NCBI RefSeq assembly: GCF_027853335.1 | Contig: NZ_JAFEUS010000002.1 | Location: forward strand, 1,162,514-1,226,513 | Direction of reading: 5' to 3' | Length of the DNA stretch: 64,000 nucleotides | DNA from: Leucobacter sp. UCMA 4100 | GTDB taxonomy: Bacteria; Actinomycetota; Actinomycetes; Actinomycetales; Microbacteriaceae | In this document: piece after piece, positions 17,011-25,234 of the stretch | Layout of the letters: each line of letters opens with the position of its first letter | How positions within the stretch are numbered: position 1 is the first letter of the stretch | The notes under the pieces: generated by a model | The model's input: the letters and a program-made list of their open reading frames with translations, nothing else | Told to the model about the DNA's origin: nothing | Database searches by the model: none | Made by a program: the position numbers and the translations under genes

Positions 17011-18224
17011 GCTGCGCGGTTTCCCTTCTGGCCTGAGCCACTCGCTACTGGCGCGGGTGATGGCGCCGCCGCCTGGTCGTCGTATGACGCCTCGTACTGC
17101 AGCGCCCATTCGCGCTGCTCATCAATGCGGGGGTGCTGCTCGGCATACACGTGGTCGAACATTTCGGTCGTGTCGATCGGGGGCAGCGCGAGAATCTCGT
17201 CGCGAATCGTGCGAGCGTGGGTCGTGGCCTCGGCGTCGACCGTCTCAAAGAACTCCTCGGGCACGCCCTTGCTGCGCAGGTAGCCTGCGAGGCGCACGAT
17301 CGGGTCTTTCTGGCGCCACGAATCGAGCTCTTCGTTCTCGCGGTAGCGCGTGGGGTCGTCGCTCGTGGTGTGGGCGCCGATGCGGTAGGTGAGCGCCTCG
17401 ATGTACGAGGGCCCGTGGCCCTCACGAGCGTGGCGCATGAACCGCTTGCCCACGGCGTAGGCCGCGAGCGCGTCGTTGCCGTCGATCTGCACGGCGGGAA
17501 TGCCGAAGCCAACAGCGCGACGGTAAATCGGGGTGCGTGACTGGCGCGCAACGGGCACCGAGATCGCGTACTGGTTGTTTTGCACCACAAAAACGGTGGG
17601 CGACTGGTAGCTCTGAGCAAACACGAGTGCCTCGTTGGCATCGCCCTGGCTCGTCGTGCCGTCGCCGTAGAAGCTGATCACGGCCGCGTCGGTAGGGGTG
17701 CCTGCCTCGCCCGGGTCGAGGGCGTTATCGCCGGCCTTGAGCTTGGCCTCGAGCACCATGCCGAGCGCGAAGCCCTGCGCGTGCTGTGCCTGCGCGCCGA
17801 GCACGAGGGTGTAGAGGTGAAAGTTGCCGTTTTTCGGGTCGTTCACGTCCCAGCCGCCGTGGGTCAGGCCGCGAAACTGCGCCGCGAGGTCGAGCATCGA
17901 GACGCCGCGCACGTCGGCCACGAGGTGCTCGCGGTAGGCGGGAAACAGATGGTCTTGGGGTTCGGCAGCGAAGGCGAGACCCGCCTGGCAGCCCTCCTGC
18001 CCAAGGCTCGGTGCCCACAGTGCGAGTTGCCCCTGACGTTGCAGGTTGGTGCACTCAGTATCGAAGGCTCGGGCGCGCACCATTGCGCGGTACCACTCTT
18101 GCACCTCTTCGGTGTCAAGTGCCTCGATCTCTGCGAGATATTCTTGAGCGCTTTCGTTCGGCGCGAAGGTTCCTTCGGCGTCGAGAAAGCGAATGGGTTC
18201 TGGATCATTGATGTCGATCCTCAT
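17007..18224 (-). CDS. bkdA: 2-oxoacid dehydrogenase E1 alpha subunit
   Basis: This 405-aa ThDP-binding subunit has the GDG...N cofactor motif in ISFYGDGTTSQGDANEAL, the substrate-side motif HLFPAYREH and the conserved loop YRIGAHTTSDDPTRYR. ATG 18224 is preferred over an upstream GTG (18233), which would have only 1 nt after the AGGGAG site. The gene is five bases past the aminotransferase stop and overlaps E1 beta. It binds ThDP and the 2-oxoacid. The assignment to branched-chain rather than pyruvate rests on subunit form and neighbourhood, so it is moderate. Confidence 0.9.
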   Translation of the reverse strand: MRIDINDPEPIRFLDAEGTFAPNESAQEYLAEIEALDTEEVQEWYRAMVRARAFDTECTNLQRQGQLALWAPSLGQEGCQAGLAFAAEPQDHLFPAYREHLVADVRGVSMLDLAAQFRGLTHGGWDVNDPKNGNFHLYTLVLGAQAQHAQGFALGMVLEAKLKAGDNALDPGEAGTPTDAAVISFYGDGTTSQGDANEALVFAQSYQSPTVFVVQNNQYAISVPVARQSRTPIYRRAVGFGIPAVQIDGNDALAAYAVGKRFMRHAREGHGPSYIEALTYRIGAHTTSDDPTRYRENEELDSWRQKDPIVRLAGYLRSKGVPEEFFETVDAEATTHARTIRDEILALPPIDTTEMFDHVYAEQHPRIDEQREWALQYEASYDDQAAAPSPAPVASGSGQKGNRAA

Positions 18225-18229
18225 AGGTG

Positions 18230-19351
18230 TCACGCTCCCTGTTGGAATGCTGCGGTAATTCGGAGCACTTCGTGGGTGCTCTCTTCTTCGCCGACAGAGA
18301 TGCGCACACCTTCACCAGCGAAGTTACGTACAAGGGTCCCTTGTTCTGCAAAGGCTAAAGCCAATTCCTGCGAATTGTCTCTTAGCGGTAGCCAGACAAA
18401 GTTTGACTGCGATTCGGCGACCTCGTAACCCTGGTCACGAAGCCCCTGAACGAGCCGTTCGCGCCGCTCAACGAGCACCGCAATATTTTCTTTCAGCTGC
18501 CGTGTCGACTCGGCTTCGAGCGAGGCAAGCGCCGCCGCCTCAGCCTGTGGCGACACCGAGAGGGGAATGCCGACGACACGGCAGGCCTCCCAGATCATGG
18601 GGTGGCCGACGCCGTAACCGGCGCGCAGGCCAGCGAGGCCGTAGGCCTTCGAGAAGGTGCGCAACACGACGAGGTTGTCGTACTTGCCGACCTCTTCGTC
18701 GCCGCGCACTGCCTCGGGATCGGTCACGAACTCGGCGTAGGCCTCGTCGAGCACGACGAGCACGTTCGAGGGCACACGCTGCATGAAGTTCGCGAACTGC
18801 TGCTTCGTGACGATGGGCCCGGTCGGGTTGTTGGGCGTACACACCATGATGGCGCGGGTGCGCTCATCGATCGCGTCGGCCATGACGTCGAGGTTGTGCG
18901 TTCCGTCATCGTTGCCGCGAACGCCACGACCCTCACCGCCGGCCACGAGGGCGAGCATCGGGTAGCCCTCAAAGCTGGGCCAGGGGTAAATGAAGTTGTC
19001 GCCCTGGGCGACGGTTGCTTGCACGAGCTGATACAGAATCGACACTGACCCCGCACCGACGTGCACGCGCTGCATGCTCGTGGCCGGGTCGAGCCCGTAG
19101 AGCTCGCCGATCTTGGCCTTGAGCTCTGGCAGCGCTGCATTGGCGTAGCGGTTGACCTGTGCTTCAGCGATGGCCCGCTGCACTGCGGGCAAGGGTGGGA
19201 ATGGGTTTTCGTTACTTGAGAGCTTGTAGCCCTTCTTCTCTGGCGTCGCGCCCTGCTTGTAAGCGGGAACCGCGAGCACTTCTGGTCGGATATGCACGGG
19301 AGGGGTATTCGAGGCTTCCATACCCATGAGTGTAGTTCGCGCTACCGACAT
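18230..19351 (-). CDS. pat: HisC-like (aromatic) amino acid aminotransferase
   Basis: This 373-aa fold-type-I PLP enzyme has KLSSNENPFPP near residue 45, VVLDEAYAEF, and the PLP lysine in RTFSKAYGLAGLRAGY (about 230-245). Its length and motifs fit the HisC/Pat group; in actinobacteria without a his context it often acts on aromatic amino acids. It directly precedes the E1-alpha gene, so it may feed 2-oxoacids into that complex. The start is uncertain: ATG 19351 lies about 6 nt after a TATAAC box, which would make the mRNA leaderless, while ATG 19327 and 19321 are shorter options without a good ribosome site. Confidence 0.85.
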   Translation of the reverse strand: MSVARTTLMGMEASNTPPVHIRPEVLAVPAYKQGATPEKKGYKLSSNENPFPPLPAVQRAIAEAQVNRYANAALPELKAKIGELYGLDPATSMQRVHVGAGSVSILYQLVQATVAQGDNFIYPWPSFEGYPMLALVAGGEGRGVRGNDDGTHNLDVMADAIDERTRAIMVCTPNNPTGPIVTKQQFANFMQRVPSNVLVVLDEAYAEFVTDPEAVRGDEEVGKYDNLVVLRTFSKAYGLAGLRAGYGVGHPMIWEACRVVGIPLSVSPQAEAAALASLEAESTRQLKENIAVLVERRERLVQGLRDQGYEVAESQSNFVWLPLRDNSQELALAFAEQGTLVRNFAGEGVRISVGEEESTHEVLRITAAFQQGA

Positions 19352-19363
19352 TGGGCGTTATAT
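19349..19363 (-). promoter_or_regulatory. TATAAC -10 box with likely leaderless start
   Basis: On the minus strand TATAAC (19358-19363) is followed by GCCCA and then ATG at 19351. This spacing matches the leaderless promoter-start layout common in actinobacteria. No -35 stands out. Confidence 0.45.
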
Positions 19364-19385
19364 TTTGGGGGCCAAACGACCTCGT

Positions 19386-20123
19386 TCACGGGGCAACATT
19401 TCTCGCATCGGCGGCCGATTCGACCTCGCCACGAACGCTCGGGTCGGCGAGATCGGCCTGGCGAGCCGCCGCCTCGGCGAAGGCCTCACCAATGAGCCGG
19501 TCCCTGGCGGTGCTGTCACGTCCCGCTTTCCAGTAGGCCGCAGCGAAGAGGTGGTCGCGCGGGTGACCAGCCTCGCGCAGTTGCCGGCGCAGGCGGGCGA
19601 CGATCTCGGCCTCGGCCGCGATCCACGACTGCAGCGGATCGCCGGGCTCGATCGGCTCGGCACGAACGAGACCGGCAACCCGTTCTTCGTTCCACTCGGC
19701 CGCGCAAAGCAGCGTGGCGCGAAGGCCGGGGTGCGCTGGCAGGAGCGCCTGTGAGCCCTCGGCAGCGGGGGTTTCGGCGATGAGCGAGATGCGGTGGTCG
19801 CGGGGAATCGCCGCGACGATCGAGGCGGCCGCGGGCAGCGCGCTCGCGTCGGCGACGATGAGGTGCCGGGTGACCCCGTCGCCGAGCGCGTGCTCCCGGC
19901 GTACGGCATACACCTCGACGGTGTCACCGGGTTTGGCAGCGGCGATCCACGGCCCCACAATGCCGCCCCCGTGCCGCAGCACCTCGATCTCGATGCTCGT
20001 GGGCGATGGCCGTTTCGCAACCGTCATGGCGCGCAGCTCTGGGGCCTGGCCGGCACCGGGCACGGCGATCTTGACCGCGTCGGCGGGCAGGGTCGGGGCG
20101 TAGTCGGCGAAGCGTCCGGTCAC
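19386..20123 (-). CDS. Siderophore-interacting protein, short at the N-terminus
   Basis: This 245-aa protein resembles SIP/ViuB-type flavin reductases, which release iron from ferric siderophores. Visible parts are the barrel end (IEIEVLRHGGGIVGPWIAAAKPGDTVEV), the dehydrogenase-like core (HLIVADASALPAAASIVAAI) and the C-terminal helix region (AAAYWKAGRDSTAR). It starts at GTG 20123, just after an in-frame TGA. About 20-30 residues of the usual first beta strands and part of the flavin motif are missing or diverged. A TAGAAT box at 20147-20152 could drive it. It may be degraded or an odd family member. Confidence 0.7.
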   Translation of the reverse strand: MTGRFADYAPTLPADAVKIAVPGAGQAPELRAMTVAKRPSPTSIEIEVLRHGGGIVGPWIAAAKPGDTVEVYAVRREHALGDGVTRHLIVADASALPAAASIVAAIPRDHRISLIAETPAAEGSQALLPAHPGLRATLLCAAEWNEERVAGLVRAEPIEPGDPLQSWIAAEAEIVARLRRQLREAGHPRDHLFAAAYWKAGRDSTARDRLIGEAFAEAAARQADLADPSVRGEVESAADARNVAP

Positions 20124-20239
20124 GGCTGCCGCTCAGACAGGCCACAATTCTAGGGTGATGTCTCGGGCGAAATGGTGCCGCCGATGGGTGGCGAGTGGGC
20201 TGAAGTTGGCGGATCCGCCGCTGAAACCGGATACGGCAT

Positions 20240-20295
20240 CTACTTGACGAAAAGCAGGGTGTTTCGGCGATAACACCCTGCTTTTCGTCAAGTAG
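20240..20295. repeat. Long palindromic repeat, family 1, copy 2
   Basis: Two perfect 24-bp arms (20240-20263 and 20272-20295) surround an 8-nt loop (TCGGCGAT). The core is identical to copy 1. It sits between the start of the siderophore-interacting gene and the end of the PucR gene, both on the minus strand. Confidence 0.9.
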
Positions 20296-20393
20296 ACCGC
20301 AAACGGGCAGGAAACGGCCCGAACGCGCGTCGAACGCAGCCGAGCGCGAGCCGAGCGCGAGCGGGGGCACAGCCCGAAGCACCGCGCCCCCGC

Positions 20394-21647
20394 TCAGCCA
20401 CCCAAAAGGTCGAAGAGCTTCAGCGCGAGCGAGATCTCGAGCCCGTTCGTTCGCTTGGCGCCACGTTCCTGTTCGAAGCGGGCGACGCGCTGCCGCACGG
20501 TGTTGCGGTGCAGGCCGAGCAGTTCGGCGGTGCGCGACGAGTTCTCACCCGTGGCGTAGAAGGTGGCGAGGGTTTCGCGCAGGGCCGCCGTGGCCTCGCC
20601 CTCGGTTGCGACCTGGCCGAGCACCTCCTTGGTCCAGGTGAGAGCGCTCTGGGTGTCGTGCATGATGAGCGAGAGAAAGCCCACGTCGGGGTCGGTGAAC
20701 GAGACCAGGCGGGCCTCGCGGTAGCGTTGGGCACCGAGGGCGACGTGGCGGGCCTTCGCCGCCTGCTCATGGCTGCGCTTAAACCCCTCGATACCGTTCG
20801 CCGAGCCGCCGATCGCAAAGCGAATGTTGCGGGCCTCGTCTGAGTCGGCGAACTCAGCGAGCCGCCGCAAGAGGCTCGGCGTGAGCTCGGGGTCAGGAAG
20901 CGCAACCCACGCCCAGGCAGTTGAGCGGTCAGAGGCCGTGATGAGCGGCGGCTTGGTCGAGTGCACGAGCGACGCAATGCGGCGCAGGAGTTGGTCGATG
21001 CGCTGCTGGTCTTCGGTGTCGGGGGTCTCGAACTCGAGCCACGCGATGATCGCGAGGTGCTGCTGCTCGAGCGAGTAGCGGGTCTTTGCCTCGAAGCCAG
21101 CCGCCGATGCTGGTTCGCCTCGCAGAACCTTGAGCACGGCGGCGGCGTTCGTGACCGCCCTCGCCGTCCACCACTTCTGCTGTTCGACGACGTGCACCTC
21201 GACGACATACTGCAAAATCCAGTCGAAATAGTTGTGCACGACGTCGGTCACGAGACGCACAATGTTCATCTGCATCTCTTTGTCTTCAAGCTGCAGCTGG
21301 TCGACCGCGTCGATGCCCCGCCTCACGCACATCGACTGGCCGAGGTAGTACGCGCGGGTCAGCGAACCGAGCGGAACGTCACGCTGTGCGAGCCGCACCG
21401 CATACTCGACCGCGCCAGTGTTCGGCTGCATCGAGTCGACGCCGATGTCGTTCGTGAGAATGTGGCCGAGGGTCCAAACGTTCCCGTCGATGCTGGCGTG
21501 CAGCATCTCGATGAGTTGCGGGTCTTGGTCGAGCCCCGCAACCCGTTCAGAAAGGAGCTCGGTCATCTCGTCGACAATGCGCGGCCCCATCTCTTGCAGG
21601 TTGCGGCCTGCCTGCGCGACCAACTCCCGCATGTGCAGATCACCCAT
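20394..21647 (-). CDS. PucR-family transcriptional regulator
   Basis: This 417-aa protein has an N-terminal helical sensor region (about 1-160), a middle GGDEF-like/CdaR-like region and the PucR C-terminal helix-turn-helix (SRTAELLGLHRNTVRQRVARFE, about 375-400). These regulators usually activate catabolic genes next to them. I use ATG 21647 with a GGGGGCG stretch upstream; ATG 21668 would overlap the oxidoreductase stop and has no ribosome site. It is downstream of the FAD oxidoreductase and DUF3556 genes on the same strand and probably controls them or the nearby acyl-CoA ligase. Confidence 0.85.
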   Translation of the reverse strand: MGDLHMRELVAQAGRNLQEMGPRIVDEMTELLSERVAGLDQDPQLIEMLHASIDGNVWTLGHILTNDIGVDSMQPNTGAVEYAVRLAQRDVPLGSLTRAYYLGQSMCVRRGIDAVDQLQLEDKEMQMNIVRLVTDVVHNYFDWILQYVVEVHVVEQQKWWTARAVTNAAAVLKVLRGEPASAAGFEAKTRYSLEQQHLAIIAWLEFETPDTEDQQRIDQLLRRIASLVHSTKPPLITASDRSTAWAWVALPDPELTPSLLRRLAEFADSDEARNIRFAIGGSANGIEGFKRSHEQAAKARHVALGAQRYREARLVSFTDPDVGFLSLIMHDTQSALTWTKEVLGQVATEGEATAALRETLATFYATGENSSRTAELLGLHRNTVRQRVARFEQERGAKRTNGLEISLALKLFDLLGG

Positions 21648-21658
21648 CGTCGCCCCCA

Positions 21659-23113
21659 CTACCGGCATGGCTCGTACACCTCGGTGTGCACGGCGCTTCG
21701 GTGCTGCAAAAACTGCAGCGCACGCTGAGCTGAATTATACCCGCCCATGCCGTGAATCCCGGGCCCGGGCGGGGTCGCGGCCGAGCACAAATACACCCCT
21801 GGGATGCCTGTGTCGTAAGGGTGTGCGCTGAGGCGCGGCCCGAGCAGAAACTGCAGGGGCGACTTCGCGCCGGTGAGAATATCACCGCCGAGAAAGTTCT
21901 CGTTCTCGGCCTCACTCTCGGCCGTCGTGCGCGAACTGAGCGCGACGATGCGCTCACGAAACCCCGGCGCAAAGCGCTCGATCTGGGCGATGATCGCCTC
22001 GGTCGCGTCGCCCGAATAGCCCGCGGGAACGTGCGCATAGGCATAGATGGGAACGATCGATCCGCTCGCTCGCGTCGGGTCGGCGGCCGCCTGCTGGCCG
22101 ACGAGCACGAAGGGGCGAGCGGGCATGCGCCCCGCTCCGACGTCGCGTTCGGTCGCGACGATTTCTTCGGCGGATCCGCCGAGGTGCACCGTTCCCGCCT
22201 GCGAGACGCGCTCGTCGAGCCAGGGCACGCCGCCGTCGACCGCGAAGTCGACCTTGAACGCGGCGGGGCCCGGTTTGAAGCGGCGAAAGGCGGCACGGGC
22301 TCTGGCCGGTTGCTGCTCGGCGAGAATGCCCGCGGCGATTCGGGGGTGCACGTCAAGCATCGTGATGTCACGGGGCGGCAGCTCGTAAAGGCGGTTCACC
22401 CGCTGCCCCGTCTCGAAGCGCACGCCCATGCCGCGAAGCATCTCGATGTGGGCGTCGGTGAAGCGGCCGGTGCCGCCCTCGATCACGGGCCAGCCAACCG
22501 CGTGGCCGGCGATGATGATGCCCGCTCCGATGCCCGTCACGAGCGGCTGTGTGAGCGGCTGGCAGGCGTGAGCGGCAACGCCCATGAAGAGGGCCCGAGC
22601 TCGCTCGTCGCGAAAGAGCTTACCCACGAGCGATGGTGGCGGGCCTGCGACGAGCCCCATGCGGGCGAGCAGGAGCGGGTGCCGTGGCACCCTCAGCATG
22701 GGCGACATAATGACGCCAGAGAGCCGGTCAAACGCCCGGGCCGATGGACCGAAGGCCCCCGCCCAGCGGGCGCCGTCACGGCCGAGCCCCGCCGCGGTCT
22801 CATCGACCGAGGTGTGCAAGAAGCCCGGCTCGGCGCCGTCGAGCGGGTGAGCCGCATCGATCGGCGCCCGCGCCCAGCGCACCCCCATCGCCTCGAGATC
22901 GAGGGTCTTGAAGAAGGGCGAGCCGGGCGCCATGGGGTGCACGGCAGCGCAGTGGTCTTGCACGAGACCCGAGATGGGCGACTCGGTCGAGCGGGCACCG
23001 CCGCCGAGCTGCTCGGCAGCCTCGACGACGGTGACCTGAACTCCCGCGCGTGCGAGCACGGTCGCGGCGGCGAGCCCGTTCGGCCCGCTGCCAACAACGA
23101 CCGCTGTGGTCAT
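21659..23113 (-). CDS. FAD-dependent phytoene-desaturase-like oxidoreductase
   Basis: This 484-aa flavoprotein starts with the dinucleotide-binding fold VVVGSGPNGLAAATVLARAG (5-24), followed by VVEAAEQLGGGARS. The C-terminal FAD motif includes GVYLCSAATPPGPGIHGMGG. The pattern matches the NAD(P)/FAD group related to CrtI and PYROXD2 rather than a true carotenoid gene set, since no other crt gene is near. The ATG overlaps the TGA of the DUF3556 gene as ATGA, so the two are co-translated. The substrate is unknown; a lipid or polyene is plausible. Confidence 0.8.
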   Translation of the reverse strand: MTTAVVVGSGPNGLAAATVLARAGVQVTVVEAAEQLGGGARSTESPISGLVQDHCAAVHPMAPGSPFFKTLDLEAMGVRWARAPIDAAHPLDGAEPGFLHTSVDETAAGLGRDGARWAGAFGPSARAFDRLSGVIMSPMLRVPRHPLLLARMGLVAGPPPSLVGKLFRDERARALFMGVAAHACQPLTQPLVTGIGAGIIIAGHAVGWPVIEGGTGRFTDAHIEMLRGMGVRFETGQRVNRLYELPPRDITMLDVHPRIAAGILAEQQPARARAAFRRFKPGPAAFKVDFAVDGGVPWLDERVSQAGTVHLGGSAEEIVATERDVGAGRMPARPFVLVGQQAAADPTRASGSIVPIYAYAHVPAGYSGDATEAIIAQIERFAPGFRERIVALSSRTTAESEAENENFLGGDILTGAKSPLQFLLGPRLSAHPYDTGIPGVYLCSAATPPGPGIHGMGGYNSAQRALQFLQHRSAVHTEVYEPCR

Positions 23114-25104
23114 CGCTTCACTCCCTCCGTGAGCGCCTCTTCGGCCTCGGCCACGACGTTCACGAGGTCGGTATTCGCGACGTCAATGCCGCCGGTGCCG
23201 TCGGTGAGCGGCGGCTCGGCGTCAGGGCCGATGATATCGGTTGCGGTGAAGCGCAACTTGTCGAAGTCTGGCGAACGCCAGGTGACGGTGAGGGGCAACG
23301 GGCCGTCGGGAAGCCAGGGCTGCGCCTGCGCGGCATCCTTCACCTGCCAGCGGCCCCGCTCAACAACGCCGAGGGCCGCGTCGATGAGCTTATACTCCTG
23401 ATAGCCGTGCCAGAGCGGCTCAGACTCAGCCCAGGCGACAATGAACTCGCCGGGCTCGAAGCGGGCCTGCTCCTGAATCGCCGCGATGAGCTCTTCGTCG
23501 TGAAAGTGTCCCTCGCCGAAGTTGAAGCCGATCATCGCGTTGCAGGCGAACTCGCCCTCGCGCACCCGGCGGTGGTCGATGTCGGGCACGTTTTGCAGCA
23601 TGATCGAGAAGAGCCCGCGACCCTGCGTGTGTAGCGCGCGCCATGCGAGCGACACCTCGAGAAAGGTCTCGGCCTGCTTGTAGGGCAGCCCCATCGCCTG
23701 GAACTGGTCGATCTGGTCGAGGGTCGGGCGGTATACCCGGTGCAGTTTCTTCTCGGCATCGGGGTGAATCGCCCAGAGCCCCGTCGCCCAGTTGCCGCCG
23801 TACTGTCTAAGCGCCGCAAGAAACGATACCTTGTCGGGTCGAATGCTCCCGAAAATCACGAAGAAGACGGGCACGGCGATGACCGAGAACGGCATCCACG
23901 GCTGTGACATGTCGAACACGCTGAAACCGGCCGAGTTCGGGTAGCCGATGAAAAAGACCACGGCACAGATGGCAAAGAGGAGGTTCCACTCGAGTGGCAC
24001 CGCAATCGGGAAGGTCGAGATGATGAAGAGGCAGAACCCGACCATGAGCAGCGTCGCAAGCGTCACGGTGACCTGGCCACCGAATGCCTGACCGACGACA
24101 AAGAGCATGGTGAGTGGCGCTGCGATCTCGACGATTGTACCGAGCACGTGTGCAAAGAAGTGCGCGATGGGGCCGGGAAGCAGGTTGTCGTTGTCGTAAT
24201 CCTGGTAGGCCTTCTTCTTGAGCCAGCGTGGCGGCCAGAAGGGCGTGTTGCTGAGCATCGGTGGAATCACCGGGCTGAAGTGCCGGTTGAGCTTCGAGAA
24301 GCCCGCGCCTACCCACACCGTCACGAGGAAGATTTTGAGCGCGATCACCATGTCGGTCACCTCGAACAGGTTGGGGAACACGATGAAGCACACGACGGGC
24401 AGCAGGTACTGCTCAGAACGTGCCGCGAGGAAGATAATCTTGTCGCGCATGCCGATGAGGCACAGGAAGATGACGGCGCTGATGAGCGGGGTGGTCTGAA
24501 TGAGCATGAAGCTCTCGGCATTGTTCGCAAGCCACGACGGTACCCCGTTCGCGGGGTCGGTGAGCAACGCCTGAAAGCGAGCGAGCGCCGGCAGGTCTGC
24601 CGCCGTCTGCCCAGGCGAGAGCAGAGCGAGACCCATCGAGAAGAGGAACCCCCAGTACAGAAACACGTCGAAGATCGTGCGCCGGTTGCCGCCGCGCCAC
24701 GGGATCCACTTATACGGGCTCAGCTTGATCGTACCTGGTCGTGACCAGAACAGAATGCCGCCCGTGTAGGGGCCAAATTTGCCGGCGAGCGGGCCCCAGG
24801 ACCCCGCCACCCCAATCGCGTCGAGCAGCATCGCCATGACAAGGTACTTCTGGTACACGATCGGGTTGGTCCACCACGAAGCCACATCGAGGGGGTTCAG
24901 TCCCGAGGTGAGGGTGATCACGAGGGCGCCGCCAAGCAGCCACCCGCCAAAGAGCTTCACGAGGTACATGACCGAGATCTTGCGCGCCGCACCAAAACCC
25001 CACTCACCCCACTCCTTCGACACAAACTTGATGCGCTCTTGAAACGTGCTGCGCAAAAACTCATCGGGCTCGATATTCGGAAGCCTCGGTTGGTGATATC
25101 CCAT
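23110..25104 (-). CDS. DUF3556-type multi-pass membrane protein
   Basis: This 664-aa protein begins with a conserved soluble stretch (PNIEPDEFLRSTFQERIKFV), then about ten hydrophobic helices to residue ~420, then a soluble C-terminal region of about 220 residues. I recognise it as DUF3556-like, a family of actinobacterial membrane proteins without known function. Start ATG 25104 has AAAGGAG at good spacing. It heads an operon with a CrtI-like flavoprotein and is followed by a PucR regulator. A membrane-bound lipid redox process is a plausible inference only. Confidence 0.75.
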   Translation of the reverse strand: MGYHQPRLPNIEPDEFLRSTFQERIKFVSKEWGEWGFGAARKISVMYLVKLFGGWLLGGALVITLTSGLNPLDVASWWTNPIVYQKYLVMAMLLDAIGVAGSWGPLAGKFGPYTGGILFWSRPGTIKLSPYKWIPWRGGNRRTIFDVFLYWGFLFSMGLALLSPGQTAADLPALARFQALLTDPANGVPSWLANNAESFMLIQTTPLISAVIFLCLIGMRDKIIFLAARSEQYLLPVVCFIVFPNLFEVTDMVIALKIFLVTVWVGAGFSKLNRHFSPVIPPMLSNTPFWPPRWLKKKAYQDYDNDNLLPGPIAHFFAHVLGTIVEIAAPLTMLFVVGQAFGGQVTVTLATLLMVGFCLFIISTFPIAVPLEWNLLFAICAVVFFIGYPNSAGFSVFDMSQPWMPFSVIAVPVFFVIFGSIRPDKVSFLAALRQYGGNWATGLWAIHPDAEKKLHRVYRPTLDQIDQFQAMGLPYKQAETFLEVSLAWRALHTQGRGLFSIMLQNVPDIDHRRVREGEFACNAMIGFNFGEGHFHDEELIAAIQEQARFEPGEFIVAWAESEPLWHGYQEYKLIDAALGVVERGRWQVKDAAQAQPWLPDGPLPLTVTWRSPDFDKLRFTATDIIGPDAEPPLTDGTGGIDVANTDLVNVVAEAEEALTEGVKR

Positions 25105-25234
25105 GACAACTCCTTTGGTGACAGGTGTATGAATGCTGAACGAAAATGGGCATGCGGCGGCCAAGGCACCGCAAGTGAGGCCGACACCCCGCGTTCGCTT
25201 CGGGGCGGCCTAGAAAAAACCGTGGCGCGCCGCG

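Noticed and set aside
21752-23401. A 549-codon plus-strand frame
   Set aside because: It is antisense to the CrtI-like flavoprotein gene, whose cofactor motifs are clear. Its composition is that of a shadow frame.
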